The notes: generated by a model from the sequence alone, not told the origin. 64,000 nt of DNA from Marilutibacter chinensis (GCF_021725675.1 NZ_JAKJPO010000005.1:1-64000); one strand, 5' to 3'. Positions 28,088 to 37,761 are shown, counted from the stretch's first letter. Made by a program: numbers and translations.

Positions 28088-28647
28088 ACGAGACCGAGAC
28101 CCGCAAGCGCAACCGCAACAGAACCGCGTTGGTACTGATCGCGGTGATGTTCTTCGGCAGCATGGCGGTGGCCGGTCTGCTGCGCTTCTCCGGCTGGCAG
28201 CCGCAGGGGATGAAGAACCACGGCGAGCTGCTGCAGCCGGCCGTGGATGCCCGCACGGTTGTGCCGCGCGGCCTCGATGGCAGCGAATACCGCTGGATGC
28301 CGGAGGCGCGCACCTGGCGCATCGTCGTCGCCGCGCCGGCCGATTGCGGCGCCGACTGCATTGAAGCCGCGAGGCAGGTCGAGCTGGTCTGGGAGCTGTT
28401 CAGCAAGGACGCCGACCGCGTCCACGTGCTGTGGCTGGGGCGCTGGCCGGAAGCGGCGAAGCGCCCGGCGACCCTGTTCGAGATCGGCGACGACGACGGC
28501 CTGCGCGGCCGCCTGCCGCAGGCCGATGCCGGCGGCGTGCCGGTCTACGTGCTCGATCCGAACGGCTTCGTGGTTCTGCGATACGCTCCCGGCTTCGATC
28601 CGGGCGGCCTGCGCAAGGACATGATCAAACTGCTCAAGCTGCGCTGA
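28084..28647 (+). CDS. SCO-like thioredoxin-fold membrane protein of the oxidase cluster
   Basis: A 187-residue protein with a basic N-terminus, one transmembrane anchor (about 14-33) and a periplasmic thioredoxin-like domain. Cys88 and Cys92 ([10 protein letters not shown]) form the CxxxC of SCO copper chaperones, and [16 protein letters not shown] resembles the end of that fold. The distal histidine that completes the copper site in SCO proteins is not evident, so a thiol-redox role at CuA is as likely as copper delivery. It is coupled to surf1 by a four-base overlap. Confidence 0.75.
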   Translation: MNETETRKRNRNRTALVLIAVMFFGSMAVAGLLRFSGWQPQGMKNHGELLQPAVDARTVVPRGLDGSEYRWMPEARTWRIVVAAPADCGADCIEAARQVELVWELFSKDADRVHVLWLGRWPEAAKRPATLFEIGDDDGLRGRLPQADAGGVPVYVLDPNGFVVLRYAPGFDPGGLRKDMIKLLKLR

Positions 28648-28724
28648 TCCCGGCCCGGCCGGCGCTCCCGGCGGCTCCGCTCCCGACAGACAGTTCCGAC
28701 CGACAGGCCCGACGACAAGATCCG

Positions 28725-29876
28725 ATGAACACCGCATTCAAGGCCGCTACGTTCTCCAAGCATTTCCACCGCATCGCCTGGCTGGCGGTGGCGCTGGCGA
28801 CCTGCGTGATCGTGTTCGGCGCCTTCGTGCGCCTGTCCAATGCCGGCCTGAGCTGCCCGGACTGGCCGACCTGCTACGGCCGCGCGACCTGGCCCGGCGC
28901 GACCGCCGATGCGGTCGACCATGCCGCGACCGCGATCCGTCCGTTCGAGTCCCACAAGGCCTGGCGCGAGCAGGTGCACCGCCACCTGGCCGCGACGCTC
29001 GGCCTGCTGGTGCTGGCGCTGGCGCTGCTCGCCGCGCGCAAACGACGCTTCGGGATGGCCCAGGTGCTGGTCGCGGCCGGACTGGTCGCGATCGGCATTC
29101 CGCTGTACATGCACGGCGAGCACGTCGCCGCCTCGGTGCTGGCGATCCTCGGCGAGTCGATCCTGATCGCCGCCGCGCTGCGCTGGAGCAATGCCGACCT
29201 GTCGCGCATCGCCGCGCTGACCCTCGCGGTGATCATCTTTCAGGCGCTGCTCGGCATGTGGACGGTGACCTGGCTGCTGAAGCCGATCGTGGTGATGGGT
29301 CATCTGCTGGGCGGCCTGCTGACCTTCTCGCTGCTGCTGTGGATGGCCTGGCGCGCGACCGGCGTGCCGATCCGCCTGGCCGACACGCCGCAGCTGCGGC
29401 GCTGGGTGATGTTCGGCCTGCTGCTGTTGGGCGTGCAGATCGCGCTCGGCGGCTGGACCAGCGCGAACTATGCGGCGCTGGCCTGCGGCAACGACTTCCC
29501 GACCTGCGTCGGCCAGTGGTGGCCGCGGCACGATTTCGGCGAGGCCTTCGTGCTGTGGCGCGGGATCGGCGTCGACTACGAGGGCGGCATCCTCGACGGC
29601 GAGGCGCGCATAGCGATCCAGCTCTCGCACCGGATGATGGCGGTGGTCGTGTTCGCCTGGCTGGTCGCGTTCGCGGTACGGCTGATGCGGCTGCCGGGGA
29701 TGCGCGGCTGGGGTGCGTTCGTGCTGGCGATGGCGCTGGTCCAGGTCGGGCTTGGCATCGCCAACGTGATGCTGGGCCTGCCGCTTGCGATCGCGGTGAT
29801 GCACAACGCCGGCGCGGTCCTGCTGCTGTTCGCGATGGTGTCGCTGCTGGCCCGCCTGGAGGCGCCGGAACACTGA
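28725..29876 (+). CDS. ctaA: Heme A synthase
   Basis: A 383-residue membrane enzyme of the COX15/CtaA family, with about eight helices, that oxidises a methyl of heme O to make heme A. Visible motifs are [12 protein letters not shown] and SHRMMAVVV (heme-ligand His), [21 protein letters not shown], and Cys pairs in [12 protein letters not shown] and [12 protein letters not shown] in the external loops. Its stop overlaps the ctaB start (TGATG). Together the two supply heme A to the oxidase encoded upstream. Confidence 0.95.
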   Translation: MNTAFKAATFSKHFHRIAWLAVALATCVIVFGAFVRLSNAGLSCPDWPTCYGRATWPGATADAVDHAATAIRPFESHKAWREQVHRHLAATLGLLVLALALLAARKRRFGMAQVLVAAGLVAIGIPLYMHGEHVAASVLAILGESILIAAALRWSNADLSRIAALTLAVIIFQALLGMWTVTWLLKPIVVMGHLLGGLLTFSLLLWMAWRATGVPIRLADTPQLRRWVMFGLLLLGVQIALGGWTSANYAALACGNDFPTCVGQWWPRHDFGEAFVLWRGIGVDYEGGILDGEARIAIQLSHRMMAVVVFAWLVAFAVRLMRLPGMRGWGAFVLAMALVQVGLGIANVMLGLPLAIAVMHNAGAVLLLFAMVSLLARLEAPEH

Positions 29877-30847
29877 TGACGCCCGCGACCGGCCAAGGCT
29901 TCGCCGCCACCGCGAAGCAATACTGGGACCTGACCAAGCCGCGGGTGGTCGCGCTGATCGTGTTCACCGCGCTGGTGGGCATGTTCCTCGCGGTGCCCGG
30001 GTTGCCGCCGCTGCGCGAATCGGTGCTCGGCTTCCTCGGCATCTGGCTGGCGGCGTCGAGCGCGGCGGCGATCAACCAGCTGCTGGACTCGCGGATCGAC
30101 GCCAAGATGGCGCGCACCGCGTGGCGCCCGATCGTGGTCGGGCAGATCACGCCGGCGAAGGCGCTGGCGTTCGCGCTGGTGCTCGCGGCGCTGTCGATGA
30201 TGGTGCTGGTGGTCTGGGTCAATGCGGTCACCGCGATCCTGACCTTCGCCTCGCTGATCGGCTACGCGGTGGTCTACACCGTGTTCCTGAAGCGGGCGAC
30301 GCCACAGAACATCGTGATCGGCGGCATCGCCGGCGCGGCGCCGCCGCTGCTGGGCTGGGCCGCGGTCACCGGCATGCGCGGCGAGTGGGACTGGCCGCAT
30401 GCGCTGCTGCTGGTACTGATCATCTTCGTGTGGACGCCACCGCACTTCTGGGCGCTGGCGATCTTCCGTCGCGACGACTATGCGCGCGCACTGGTGCCGA
30501 TGCTGCCGGTCACGCACGGTGTCGAGTACACCCGTTGGCAGATCCTGTTCTACACCGTGCTGCTGGTGGTGGTCAGTGTGCTGCCGGTGGTGTTCGGCAT
30601 GAGCGGGCTGTTCTATCTGGGCGGTGCCCTGGTGCTCGGCCTGGTGTTCCTTGCCCATGCATGGAAGCTGATGGACCCGCCGGACGAGTTCTACGCGATG
30701 CGGGTGTTCAACTACTCGATCGTCTACCTGATGGCGCTGTTCGCGTTCCTGCTGGTCGACCACTGGCTGCTGCCGTGGCTGCAGCCGGATGCGCCGATCG
30801 TTCCGGGACTCGAGCTGGAACCGGTGGCGACGGCGCTGCTGCGGTAG
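29876..30847 (+). CDS. ctaB: Protoheme IX farnesyltransferase (heme O synthase)
   Basis: A 323-residue UbiA-family membrane enzyme that adds a farnesyl group to heme B. The first Asp-rich motif is Asn67-xxx-Asp71-xxx-Asp75 ([15 protein letters not shown]), and the second region is [19 protein letters not shown]. About nine helices are predicted. It is the last gene of the cluster and ends 27 bases from a convergent S9 peptidase gene. Confidence 0.95.
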   Translation: MTPATGQGFAATAKQYWDLTKPRVVALIVFTALVGMFLAVPGLPPLRESVLGFLGIWLAASSAAAINQLLDSRIDAKMARTAWRPIVVGQITPAKALAFALVLAALSMMVLVVWVNAVTAILTFASLIGYAVVYTVFLKRATPQNIVIGGIAGAAPPLLGWAAVTGMRGEWDWPHALLLVLIIFVWTPPHFWALAIFRRDDYARALVPMLPVTHGVEYTRWQILFYTVLLVVVSVLPVVFGMSGLFYLGGALVLGLVFLAHAWKLMDPPDEFYAMRVFNYSIVYLMALFAFLLVDHWLLPWLQPDAPIVPGLELEPVATALLR

Positions 30848-30874
30848 GTCCCGCGGCAGCGCCTCCGCACGCGG

Positions 30875-32905
30875 CTACTCGTCCAGCAGGTGCTGCTGCC
30901 AGAACAGCATCGTCGCGGCGATGAAGTAATCGGCGTTGCTCTTCTTCCGGAAGCCATGCCCTTCGTCGCTGAACAGCAGGTACCAGACCGGCTGGCCGTT
31001 GCCGCGCACCGCCTCGACGATCTGCTCGGCCTCGGTCCACGGCACCCGCGGGTCGTTGCGGCCCTGGGCGACGAACAGCGGCGAGGTGATCCGCGATGCG
31101 CCGTTGAGCGGCGAGATGCGGTCGAACAACGCCGCCATCGCCGGGTCGCGTTCGTCGCCGTACTCGGCACGGCGCAGGTCGCGGCGGTAGTCCTCGGTGT
31201 TCTTCAGGAAAGTGCCGAAGTGCGAGATGCCGACGATGTCGACGCCGGCGCAGATCCGCTCGGGATAGTGCATCAGCGAGGCAAGCACCATGTAGCCGCC
31301 GTAGCTGCCGCCGTACACGCCGACGCGGTCGGCATCCAGCTCGGGCCGGGCCGCGATCCAGTCGAGCAGGGCACCGATGTCGCGCACCGAGTCCTCGCGC
31401 TTCGCGGCATTGTCCAGGCCGAGGTAGGTCTTGCCGTAGCCGGCCGAGCCGCGCACGTTCGGCACCAGCACGGCGACGCCGAGTTCGTTGACCAGGAACT
31501 GTGCGGTCGGGCTGAAGCCGGGTCGCGCCTGGCTTTCGGGGCCGCCGTGGATCTGGATCACCACCGGCAGCTTGCGTCCCGGCGGCGTGCCGGCAGGGCG
31601 GTAATAGAACGCAGGGATCATCCGCCGGCCGTCGGTCGAGTCGCCGTCGTCGACGGTGTCGAAGGTCGGAAAGTGCACCAGCGTCGGCGCGACGAAACGA
31701 TCGGCATCCAGTCCGCCGACCTCGCTGCGGGTCCAGCGGGTCAGCTCTCGGGCGCCGATGTCGATCACGTAGGCGTCGCTGGGCGAGGTCGCGCTGTTGA
31801 GGGTCAGCGCCAGGCGTCCGCCGTCGGGCGAGAACGCGAGGCCGCCGACCAGCCCGATCGGCAGTTCCGGCAGCGCCACCGGGCGGTGGTCGGGCAGCGA
31901 CAGCAGGTGCAGCCGGCCGATGCCGTCCTCGTTGCTGACGAAGGCGAGATGGCGGCCGTCGTCAGCGACGGTGAATTCGCTGACGTCCCAGGGGATGTCG
32001 GCGCTGAGGATCTCGAACGCGCCGCTGGCCGGATCGTGGTAGCGCAGGGTGCGGAACTCCTCGGTATTGCCGTCGACCGGTTCGTCGGAGACGAAGTACA
32101 CCGCGCGGCCGTCCGGCGCGTACTGGAAGCCGTCGAACGCGGCCTTGCCGCCGTCGACCGGGAACATCGTCAGCGCGCCGGTATCGAGGTCGACCTCGCC
32201 CGGATAGGACTCGGCGATCGACACGTAGCGGCTGACCAGCAGGCGCCGGCCGTCCGGCGAGAAGTCCAGCGCCTCCCAGCTGCCGCCCTCGGTGACCACC
32301 GCGCGCGCCTCGCCGCTGCGGGTGTCGCGCACCCAGATGTCGCGGTCGGTGCCGTTGCGGGCGGTGCTGGTGTAGGCCATCAGGCTGCCGTCGCGGCTGA
32401 GCACGACGCCGGTGTTCTGGGTGCGCTTGCCGTCGGTCAGCAGGGTGCTGCCGCGGGTTTCGGCATCGAACCAGTACAGCTGCGAGAACTCGTCGCCGCC
32501 GTTGTCCTTGGCGAACACGAAGCCGTCGCGCCAGGCCTGTGGCGGCGACGGTACCAGGCCGGCGACCGGCTCGGGGTAGAAGGTCAGCTGTTCACGCATG
32601 CCCAGCGGCTGGCAGACCCGGTGCGCCTGGGCGGTCTCGGCGAAGCGGGTGGCGACCAGCAGGCAGTCGGCGTCGAGCCAGCCGGCCACGTCCGCGCCGC
32701 GGGTGTTCTGGTAGCGGTTGAGCCGTTCGATCAGCGCATCCGGAATCGCCGGGATGTTCTCGCTGATGCGGTTGCCCTGTTCCTGCCGGAAAACCGCCTT
32801 GTCGGCGGTGCCCACGGGCTCCGGTGCGGCCTGGGCGAAGGCGGTGCCGGCGAAGGCCAGCGCGGCGGCCAGCGCGGCCATGCGGCAGGTTCGATCCATT
32901 CCCAT
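30875..32905 (-). CDS. Prolyl oligopeptidase family serine peptidase (S9)
   Basis: A 676-residue exported peptidase. GGGGAGAA precedes the ATG at 32905; a second ATG six bases in is equally usable. A signal peptide (about 1-28, ending AFAQ) is followed by a seven-bladed beta-propeller-like region (about 60-400, with several SPDGRRL-type blade motifs). The C-terminal alpha/beta hydrolase carries Ser534 in VYGGSYGGYM, Asp in GRNDPRVPW and His in SDEGHGFRKK. These enzymes cut short peptides such as acylpeptides or Xaa-Pro dipeptides in the periplasm; specificity is open. Confidence 0.93.
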   Translation of the reverse strand: MGMDRTCRMAALAAALAFAGTAFAQAAPEPVGTADKAVFRQEQGNRISENIPAIPDALIERLNRYQNTRGADVAGWLDADCLLVATRFAETAQAHRVCQPLGMREQLTFYPEPVAGLVPSPPQAWRDGFVFAKDNGGDEFSQLYWFDAETRGSTLLTDGKRTQNTGVVLSRDGSLMAYTSTARNGTDRDIWVRDTRSGEARAVVTEGGSWEALDFSPDGRRLLVSRYVSIAESYPGEVDLDTGALTMFPVDGGKAAFDGFQYAPDGRAVYFVSDEPVDGNTEEFRTLRYHDPASGAFEILSADIPWDVSEFTVADDGRHLAFVSNEDGIGRLHLLSLPDHRPVALPELPIGLVGGLAFSPDGGRLALTLNSATSPSDAYVIDIGARELTRWTRSEVGGLDADRFVAPTLVHFPTFDTVDDGDSTDGRRMIPAFYYRPAGTPPGRKLPVVIQIHGGPESQARPGFSPTAQFLVNELGVAVLVPNVRGSAGYGKTYLGLDNAAKREDSVRDIGALLDWIAARPELDADRVGVYGGSYGGYMVLASLMHYPERICAGVDIVGISHFGTFLKNTEDYRRDLRRAEYGDERDPAMAALFDRISPLNGASRITSPLFVAQGRNDPRVPWTEAEQIVEAVRGNGQPVWYLLFSDEGHGFRKKSNADYFIAATMLFWQQHLLDE

Positions 32906-33082
32906 CACGTGTTCTCCCCTAAGGCATCGAAGCTGTGAGCTTAACCCGTGCGGTCCGGGCGCAGGTGGGCCATTGGGCGGGGTCGGGTGCGACCGCGGGT
33001 ACCGCCCTTCCGGTCGAGCGGTATACACAACGGCGCTCTCAGGCCCTAGAGTCCGGGAGGGCGTCCAACCAGGGAGAGTCGC

Positions 33083-34228
33083 ATGTCGGACCGGCGCGGG
33101 TTCCTCAAGCAGATGACGGCGCTGGCGGCCGCCACCGCGGCCGGGGCGGCGTGGCCCTCGTTCGCCGCGGAAGCCGGATCATCGGCATGGCCGCCGTACC
33201 GCGACACCCTCGCGATCGACGGCGCTTCCGGACTGATGCTGATCTATCTGGAAGACGACGACCCGGCGGTCGAGCGCGAGCTGCAGGCCGCGCTCGACAG
33301 TGGGCTGACCGCAACCCTGCTCACGGTCGCGCCGTCCGGACGCTTCTGGTTGAACGACGCCGCGTTCGAGGCGACCCGCGCCAACATCCGCAAATGGGGA
33401 GAGATCATCGAGCGCCACCCGGGCCGGCTGGCGTCGATCCGCAGCCACGATGACCTGGTCCGCGCCCAGGCCTCCCGCCGTCTCGGGATGATCTACGGCT
33501 TCCAGGGCACCGAGCCGTTGGGCGAGGACCTCGAGCGCATCCCGATGTTCCGCGAACTGGGCGTGCGGGTGATCCAGCTGACCCACAACCGCCGCAACCT
33601 CGTCGGCGACGGCTGCATGGAGCCGGGCAACGCCGGGCTCAGCAACTATGGGCGCGAGGTGGTGGAGCGGCTCAATGCCGAGCGCATCGTGGTCGACCTC
33701 GCGCACGGATCGCAGCGCACGATCCGCGAGGGCATCGAGGCATCGAAGGCGCCGGTGTTGATCAGCCATACCGGCTGTCGCGCGCTGGCCGACCTGCCGC
33801 GCAACACCACCGACGAGGAACTGCGCGCGATGGCCGACCGCGGCGGGGTCGCCGGGATCATCTTCTGGCCCTACCTGCGCACCGACACCCAGCCGATGGC
33901 CATCGACGTGGTGCGCCACATCGAACACGCGATCGACGTCTGCGGCGAGGACCATGTCGGCATCGGTACCGACATTCCGGTCGCGCCGGTGGAGCGCACG
34001 CCCCAGTTCGAGCACGACAACCGCGAGTTCATGCGCGGGATGAAGGAGGACGGCATCTTCGCGAAGGACCGTCCGGACGAGCTGTACACCTTCATTCCCG
34101 ACCTCAACACCGCCGACCGTTTCGACACGCTTGCCGCGCTGCTGTCGCGGCGAGGCCATTCCGATGCGCGTATCGCCAAGATCCTGGGCGGCAACTTCGC
34201 GCGGGTGATGCGGGAGGTGTGGGGCTAG
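33083..34228 (+). CDS. M19 (membrane dipeptidase)-like protein with Tat signal
   Basis: A 381-residue protein with GGGAGAG before the ATG. SDRRGFLKQM at the start followed by a hydrophobic stretch ending SFAA is a twin-arginine signal, so it is exported folded. The barrel has M19 features: a Glu in FQGTEPL, His in DLAHGSQ and SHTGCRAL, and IGTDIPV near the C-terminus. The HxD ligand motif expected just after the signal (DxHNDLP in family members) is replaced by AIDGASGLMLIY. It may therefore bind one metal or be inactive as a dipeptidase. It is convergent with dnaG. Confidence 0.8.
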   Translation: MSDRRGFLKQMTALAAATAAGAAWPSFAAEAGSSAWPPYRDTLAIDGASGLMLIYLEDDDPAVERELQAALDSGLTATLLTVAPSGRFWLNDAAFEATRANIRKWGEIIERHPGRLASIRSHDDLVRAQASRRLGMIYGFQGTEPLGEDLERIPMFRELGVRVIQLTHNRRNLVGDGCMEPGNAGLSNYGREVVERLNAERIVVDLAHGSQRTIREGIEASKAPVLISHTGCRALADLPRNTTDEELRAMADRGGVAGIIFWPYLRTDTQPMAIDVVRHIEHAIDVCGEDHVGIGTDIPVAPVERTPQFEHDNREFMRGMKEDGIFAKDRPDELYTFIPDLNTADRFDTLAALLSRRGHSDARIAKILGGNFARVMREVWG

Positions 34229-34349
34229 GCGGCATAAAGGCAGCATCCACTGGAGCAGAGCCGCCGGTGCCGCGCAGGAGCGGGTGCTCGCATGCCTGAT
34301 CCGCAAGTACGCCATCCGCGGCACACGGGACTTCTGGAACGGCGTTTTC

Positions 34350-36113
34350 TCAGGCGCCCTGCGCTCCACGGCCGCGCTCGCGCCACAGCGCGGCGAGTGT
34401 CTGGCTCAGTTCCTGCTTTTCTTCGGCAGACAGCGCCGAGTTGCCGCCCTCGCGCATCTTGTTCCAGAGCTCCTCGCGCCTTTGCAGCAGGGTCTGGTGT
34501 TCGAGCCGTGCGACCGTCTCATGGAACTCGGTGCGCCAGGCAGCTTCCTCGCCGGGCATCGAAGCGGCGGCGAGCTTCTGCAGCGCGGCCTGTTCGTCGC
34601 GGCCGGCGAAGTGTTCGATCAGGCTGCCCGTACCGATGTCCGGACGCTCGTAGATCAGCTGCAGCAGTTCGCACAGCAGCTCGACGCCCGGCTGCCGCAG
34701 CGGCGCGAAACGGTACGGTGGCAGCAGCTCCAGGCCGAGTGCAGGCGACTGCAGCAACAGCGCGATCGCGCTGCGCACCAGGCTGCGTTTGGCCGGCGCC
34801 GGACCCGCCCCGGCACGGGCGCGCTGCGCCGGCACGTGGGTATCCGGCGTGCTGGCGCGGGCGCCGACGCCGGTCAATTCGGTCAGCCGCTGGCGCATCA
34901 GGTCGGCGAATGCACCGTCGGGAATCTGCGCCAGCAGTGGCTTGGCGCGTTCGGCCAGCCGGCCCTTGCCTTCCAGCGTGGCCAGGTTGACGTCGGCGGC
35001 GAGTGAGTCGAACAGGAACTGCGACAGCGGCGTCGCCTGCTTCAGCCGCGCGTTGAAGCCGTCGGCACCCTCCTGGCGGACCAGCGAGTCCGGGTCCTCA
35101 TCGTCGGGCAGGAACAGGAAGAACGCCTGGCGGCCGTCCTTCATCCGCGGCAGCACCGACTCGACCGCCTTCCACGCCGCCGCCCGTCCGGCACGGTCGC
35201 CGTCGAAGCAGAAATACACGTCCGGCGCGTTGCGGAACAGCAGCTCGGCGTGATCGGGCGTGGTCGCAGTGCCGAGCGTGGCGACTGCGGTGTCGACGCC
35301 GTGCTGGAACAGCGCGACCACGTCCATGTAGCCCTCGACCACGACGATGTGCGGGATCCTGCTGTGCGCCTGACGCACCTGCCACAGGCCGTACAGCTCG
35401 CGTCCCTTGTGGAACAGCGGCGTTTCCGGCGAGTTGAGGTACTTGGGCGAGTCGTCGGCGTCGAGCACGCGGCCGCCGAACGCGATCGTGCGGCCGCGGC
35501 GGTCGAGGATCGGGAACATCACCCGCTCGCGGAACTTGTCGTAGACGCGGCCGCTGTCGTTGCGCGACATCATGCCGCCGCGTTCGAGCAGCCTCATCCG
35601 CCGCTCGTCCCTGCCGAGCGCGTCGCGCAGCGCGTTGAAGCCACCCGGCGCATAGCCGATGCCGAAGCGTTCGCGGGTCGCGGCATCGACGCCGCGGTTG
35701 TCGAGGTAGGCCAGCGCCCGCGGGCTGGCGTCCAGCTGCTTGCGGTAGAAGCGCGCACTGTCTTCAAGTACCGCGTACAGGTCCTGGCTTTCCGGATTGA
35801 CGTTGCGCTGCCGGGTCTCGCGCGGCACTTCCATGCCGGCGGCGCGGGCCAGTTCCTCGACCGCATCGAGGAACTCGAGCCGGTCGTACTCCATCAGGAA
35901 CTTGAGCGCGGTGCCGTGCGCGCCGCAGCCGAAGCAGTGGTAGAACTGCTTGGTCGGCGACACGGTGAAGCTGGGCGAGCGCTCGTCGTGGAACGGGCAG
36001 CGCGCCGAGTACTCCTTGCCCTGGCGCTTGAGCGGCACGCGCGCGTTGATCAGCTCGACGATGTCGGTACGCGCGAGCAGGTCATCGATGAAGGCGTCGG
36101 GGATGCGGGCCAT
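34350..36113 (-). CDS. dnaG: DNA primase
   Basis: A 587-residue enzyme that makes RNA primers at the replication fork. The zinc-binding domain has Cys39, His42, Cys60 and Cys63 (CPFHDERSPSF, YHCFGCG). The catalytic TOPRIM core has VVEGYMDVVALFQ (Glu) and CFDGDRAGRAA (DxD). The C-terminal helicase-binding domain (about 440-587) is the usual length. It is the last gene of the rpsU-yqeY-GNAT-dnaG run. The usual partner rpoD does not follow; an unrelated gene converges 121 bases away. Confidence 0.96.
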   Translation of the reverse strand: MARIPDAFIDDLLARTDIVELINARVPLKRQGKEYSARCPFHDERSPSFTVSPTKQFYHCFGCGAHGTALKFLMEYDRLEFLDAVEELARAAGMEVPRETRQRNVNPESQDLYAVLEDSARFYRKQLDASPRALAYLDNRGVDAATRERFGIGYAPGGFNALRDALGRDERRMRLLERGGMMSRNDSGRVYDKFRERVMFPILDRRGRTIAFGGRVLDADDSPKYLNSPETPLFHKGRELYGLWQVRQAHSRIPHIVVVEGYMDVVALFQHGVDTAVATLGTATTPDHAELLFRNAPDVYFCFDGDRAGRAAAWKAVESVLPRMKDGRQAFFLFLPDDEDPDSLVRQEGADGFNARLKQATPLSQFLFDSLAADVNLATLEGKGRLAERAKPLLAQIPDGAFADLMRQRLTELTGVGARASTPDTHVPAQRARAGAGPAPAKRSLVRSAIALLLQSPALGLELLPPYRFAPLRQPGVELLCELLQLIYERPDIGTGSLIEHFAGRDEQAALQKLAAASMPGEEAAWRTEFHETVARLEHQTLLQRREELWNKMREGGNSALSAEEKQELSQTLAALWRERGRGAQGA

Positions 36114-36149
36114 GATCGGCTAGGATGCCACGCGCGATGGCGGATCCGG

Positions 36150-36671
36150 TCAGTCCGCGGGGCGTTCGAAACTGGCCGCGAGCCTGTGCAGGGCCTCGCC
36201 GTCGACCCGCTGCACCGTCCATTCGTCCATGCCGACCGCGCCGATCTTCCGGTAGAACTCGATCGCCGGGGCGTTCCAGTCCAGCACGCTCCACTCGAAG
36301 CGGGCGCAGTCGCGCTGCACCGCCAGCCGGGCCAGATAGGCGATCAGGGCGTGGCCGGCTCCGCGCCCACGGAACCGCGGGCGCACGAACAGGTCTTCCA
36401 GATACAGCCCGCGCCGGCCCTGCCAGGTCGAGAAGTTGTGGAAGAACAACGCGAAACCGGCCGGCTCGCGGTCGGCCTCGGCGATGATCACCTCCGCTGC
36501 CCGCTCGTCGAACAGTTGCCGCTCCAGCATCCCCTCGGTGGCGACGACGGCATCGGGTTCGCGCTCGTACTCGGCCAGCTCGCGGATCAGCGCCAGGATC
36601 AGCGGCACGTCGGCGCGAACGGCGGGGCGCAGCGCCACGCCGGGATGCGGGGTGGCCAGGGCCTCCGCCAT
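36150..36671 (-). CDS. GNAT family N-acetyltransferase
   Basis: A 173-residue cytoplasmic acetyltransferase. The acetyl-CoA loop is [18 protein letters not shown] (motif A). LALIRELAEYERE and FEWSVLDWNAPAIEFYRKIG resemble the spermidine/spermine-type diamine acetyltransferases. Substrate not proven. It lies five bases from yqeY and 36 from dnaG on the same strand, so it belongs to this operon, an unusual insertion in the macromolecular-synthesis order. Confidence 0.88.
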   Translation of the reverse strand: MAEALATPHPGVALRPAVRADVPLILALIRELAEYEREPDAVVATEGMLERQLFDERAAEVIIAEADREPAGFALFFHNFSTWQGRRGLYLEDLFVRPRFRGRGAGHALIAYLARLAVQRDCARFEWSVLDWNAPAIEFYRKIGAVGMDEWTVQRVDGEALHRLAASFERPAD

Positions 36672-36676
36672 CGCGT

Positions 36677-37150
36677 TCAGCCTGCCAGCCGCTGCTTGAC
36701 CAGCTTCGAGACCAGGCCCATGTCGGCCTGGCCCGCGAGCTGGGGCTTGAGCACGCCCATCAGCTTGCCCATGTCGGCCGGGCTGGTTTTACCAGTTGCT
36801 GCGCCGATCTGGGCGATCGCGGCATCGATTGCGGCAGCGATCTCGGCCTCGCCCAGCTTGGCCGGCAGGTAGCGCTCGATCACCTCGATCTCGTCGCGCT
36901 CGACCCTCGCCAGGTCCTCGCGGCCGGCGGCCTCGTACTGGCTGACCGAGTCCCTGCGCTGCTTGACCATCTTGTCGAGCACGGCGAGCACCGCGGCGTC
37001 GTCCAGCTCGCCACCCTGTCCTGAGGCCCGCTCGTCGACTTCCTTCTGCTTGATCGCGGCATTGACCAGGCGGATCACGCCGAGGCTGTGCTTGTCGCCG
37101 GCCTTCATCGCGGTCTTCATGTCGTCGATCAGTCGTTGCTTGAGGCTCAT
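36677..37150 (-). CDS. GatB/YqeY domain protein
   Basis: A 157-residue cytoplasmic protein consisting only of the tail domain of the GatB amidotransferase subunit. The start MSLKQRLIDDMKTAMKAGDK, VIRLVNAAIKQKEVDER and DMGKLMGVLKPQLAG are characteristic. It is thought to bind tRNA, but its role is not settled. It is conserved between rpsU and dnaG in many gammaproteobacteria, as here. Confidence 0.92.
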   Translation of the reverse strand: MSLKQRLIDDMKTAMKAGDKHSLGVIRLVNAAIKQKEVDERASGQGGELDDAAVLAVLDKMVKQRRDSVSQYEAAGREDLARVERDEIEVIERYLPAKLGEAEIAAAIDAAIAQIGAATGKTSPADMGKLMGVLKPQLAGQADMGLVSKLVKQRLAG

Positions 37151-37204
37151 GGCTCGGCTCCGTGTGGCTGAATGGGGCTGGGGCGCCGGGACGGCGGCTG
37201 GACA

Positions 37205-37240
37205 ACACAAAAAGCCGGCGGCGCAGTGCGCGGCCGGCTT
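37205..37240 (-). terminator. Terminator or attenuator after rpsU
   Basis: On the minus strand AAGCCGGC (37233-37240) pairs with GCCGGCTT (37212-37219) around a 13-base GC-rich loop and continues into a T-rich tract (TTTTTGTGTTG). It lies between rpsU and yqeY, so it should set the ratio of S21 to DnaG, as the attenuator does in E. coli. Confidence 0.75.
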
Positions 37241-37340
37241 CTTGCGGACTTCGGCGACTGGAGCGGCGTCCGGGACTCCGGTCCCGGCGGCTCACGGCCG
37301 CTCGGCGCGGATCAGGCAGGCCCGATCCGCACGTGCCTGA

Positions 37341-37556
37341 TCAGTACAGGCGCTGACGCTTGGTCACGTCGCGCGAGGCGCGACGGGCCTGACGCTTCAC
37401 CGCTGCGGCGGCCTTGCGCTTGCGTTCCTGGGTCGGCTTCTCGTAATACTCGCGCTTGCGGGTCTCGGCGAGGACGCCGGCCTTCTCGCAGGTGCGCTTG
37501 AAGCGGCGCAGGGCAAACTCGAAAGGCTCGTTTTCGCGGACTTTGACGCTGGGCAT
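37341..37556 (-). CDS. rpsU: 30S ribosomal protein S21
   Basis: A 71-residue basic protein that helps mRNA pair with 16S rRNA during initiation. [20 protein letters not shown] and [15 protein letters not shown] are diagnostic, with a long Arg/Lys tail. It heads the macromolecular-synthesis operon and has a good promoter about 50 bases upstream and an attenuator downstream. Confidence 0.97.
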   Translation of the reverse strand: MPSVKVRENEPFEFALRRFKRTCEKAGVLAETRKREYYEKPTQERKRKAAAAVKRQARRASRDVTKRQRLY

Positions 37557-37606
37557 GTGGTATCTCGGGTACGGGAACAGGCCCGGTCCTTCCGGGCGAG
37601 CCGCGT

Positions 37607-37636
37607 ATGATAGCGGTTGTGGCCGAGGCGGCGCAA
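37607..37636 (-). promoter_or_regulatory. rpsU promoter
   Basis: On the minus strand TTGCGC (37631-37636) and TATCAT (37607-37612) are separated by 18 bases, placing the transcript start about 44 bases before rpsU. Confidence 0.6.
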
Positions 37637-37703
37637 GTCGCGCCCGACCCTCCACCACCACGGACAATGGATCCCGTCGCTGTGTCCGTGGGGAGAGCGT
37701 GGC

Positions 37704-37761
37704 AGCGGCGTAAGCCGCGATCGCGCGCTCCGATGAAAGCCCCATCGCGGCTTACGCCGCT
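37704..37761. repeat. REP-like palindrome, copy 1
   Basis: Two 18-base arms (37704-37721 and 37744-37761, core GCGGCGTAAGCCGCGAT) are perfect inverted copies separated by 22 bases. The right arm continues into CCTACGG. The same sequence recurs at 42566-42637 and in part at 48235. It lies in the spacer between divergent rpsU and tsaD. Confidence 0.85.

Noticed and set aside
34229-34349. A short gene or rpoD remnant between the M19-like gene and dnaG
   Set aside because: None of the frames in these 121 bases resembles the start of sigma-70 or any known protein.
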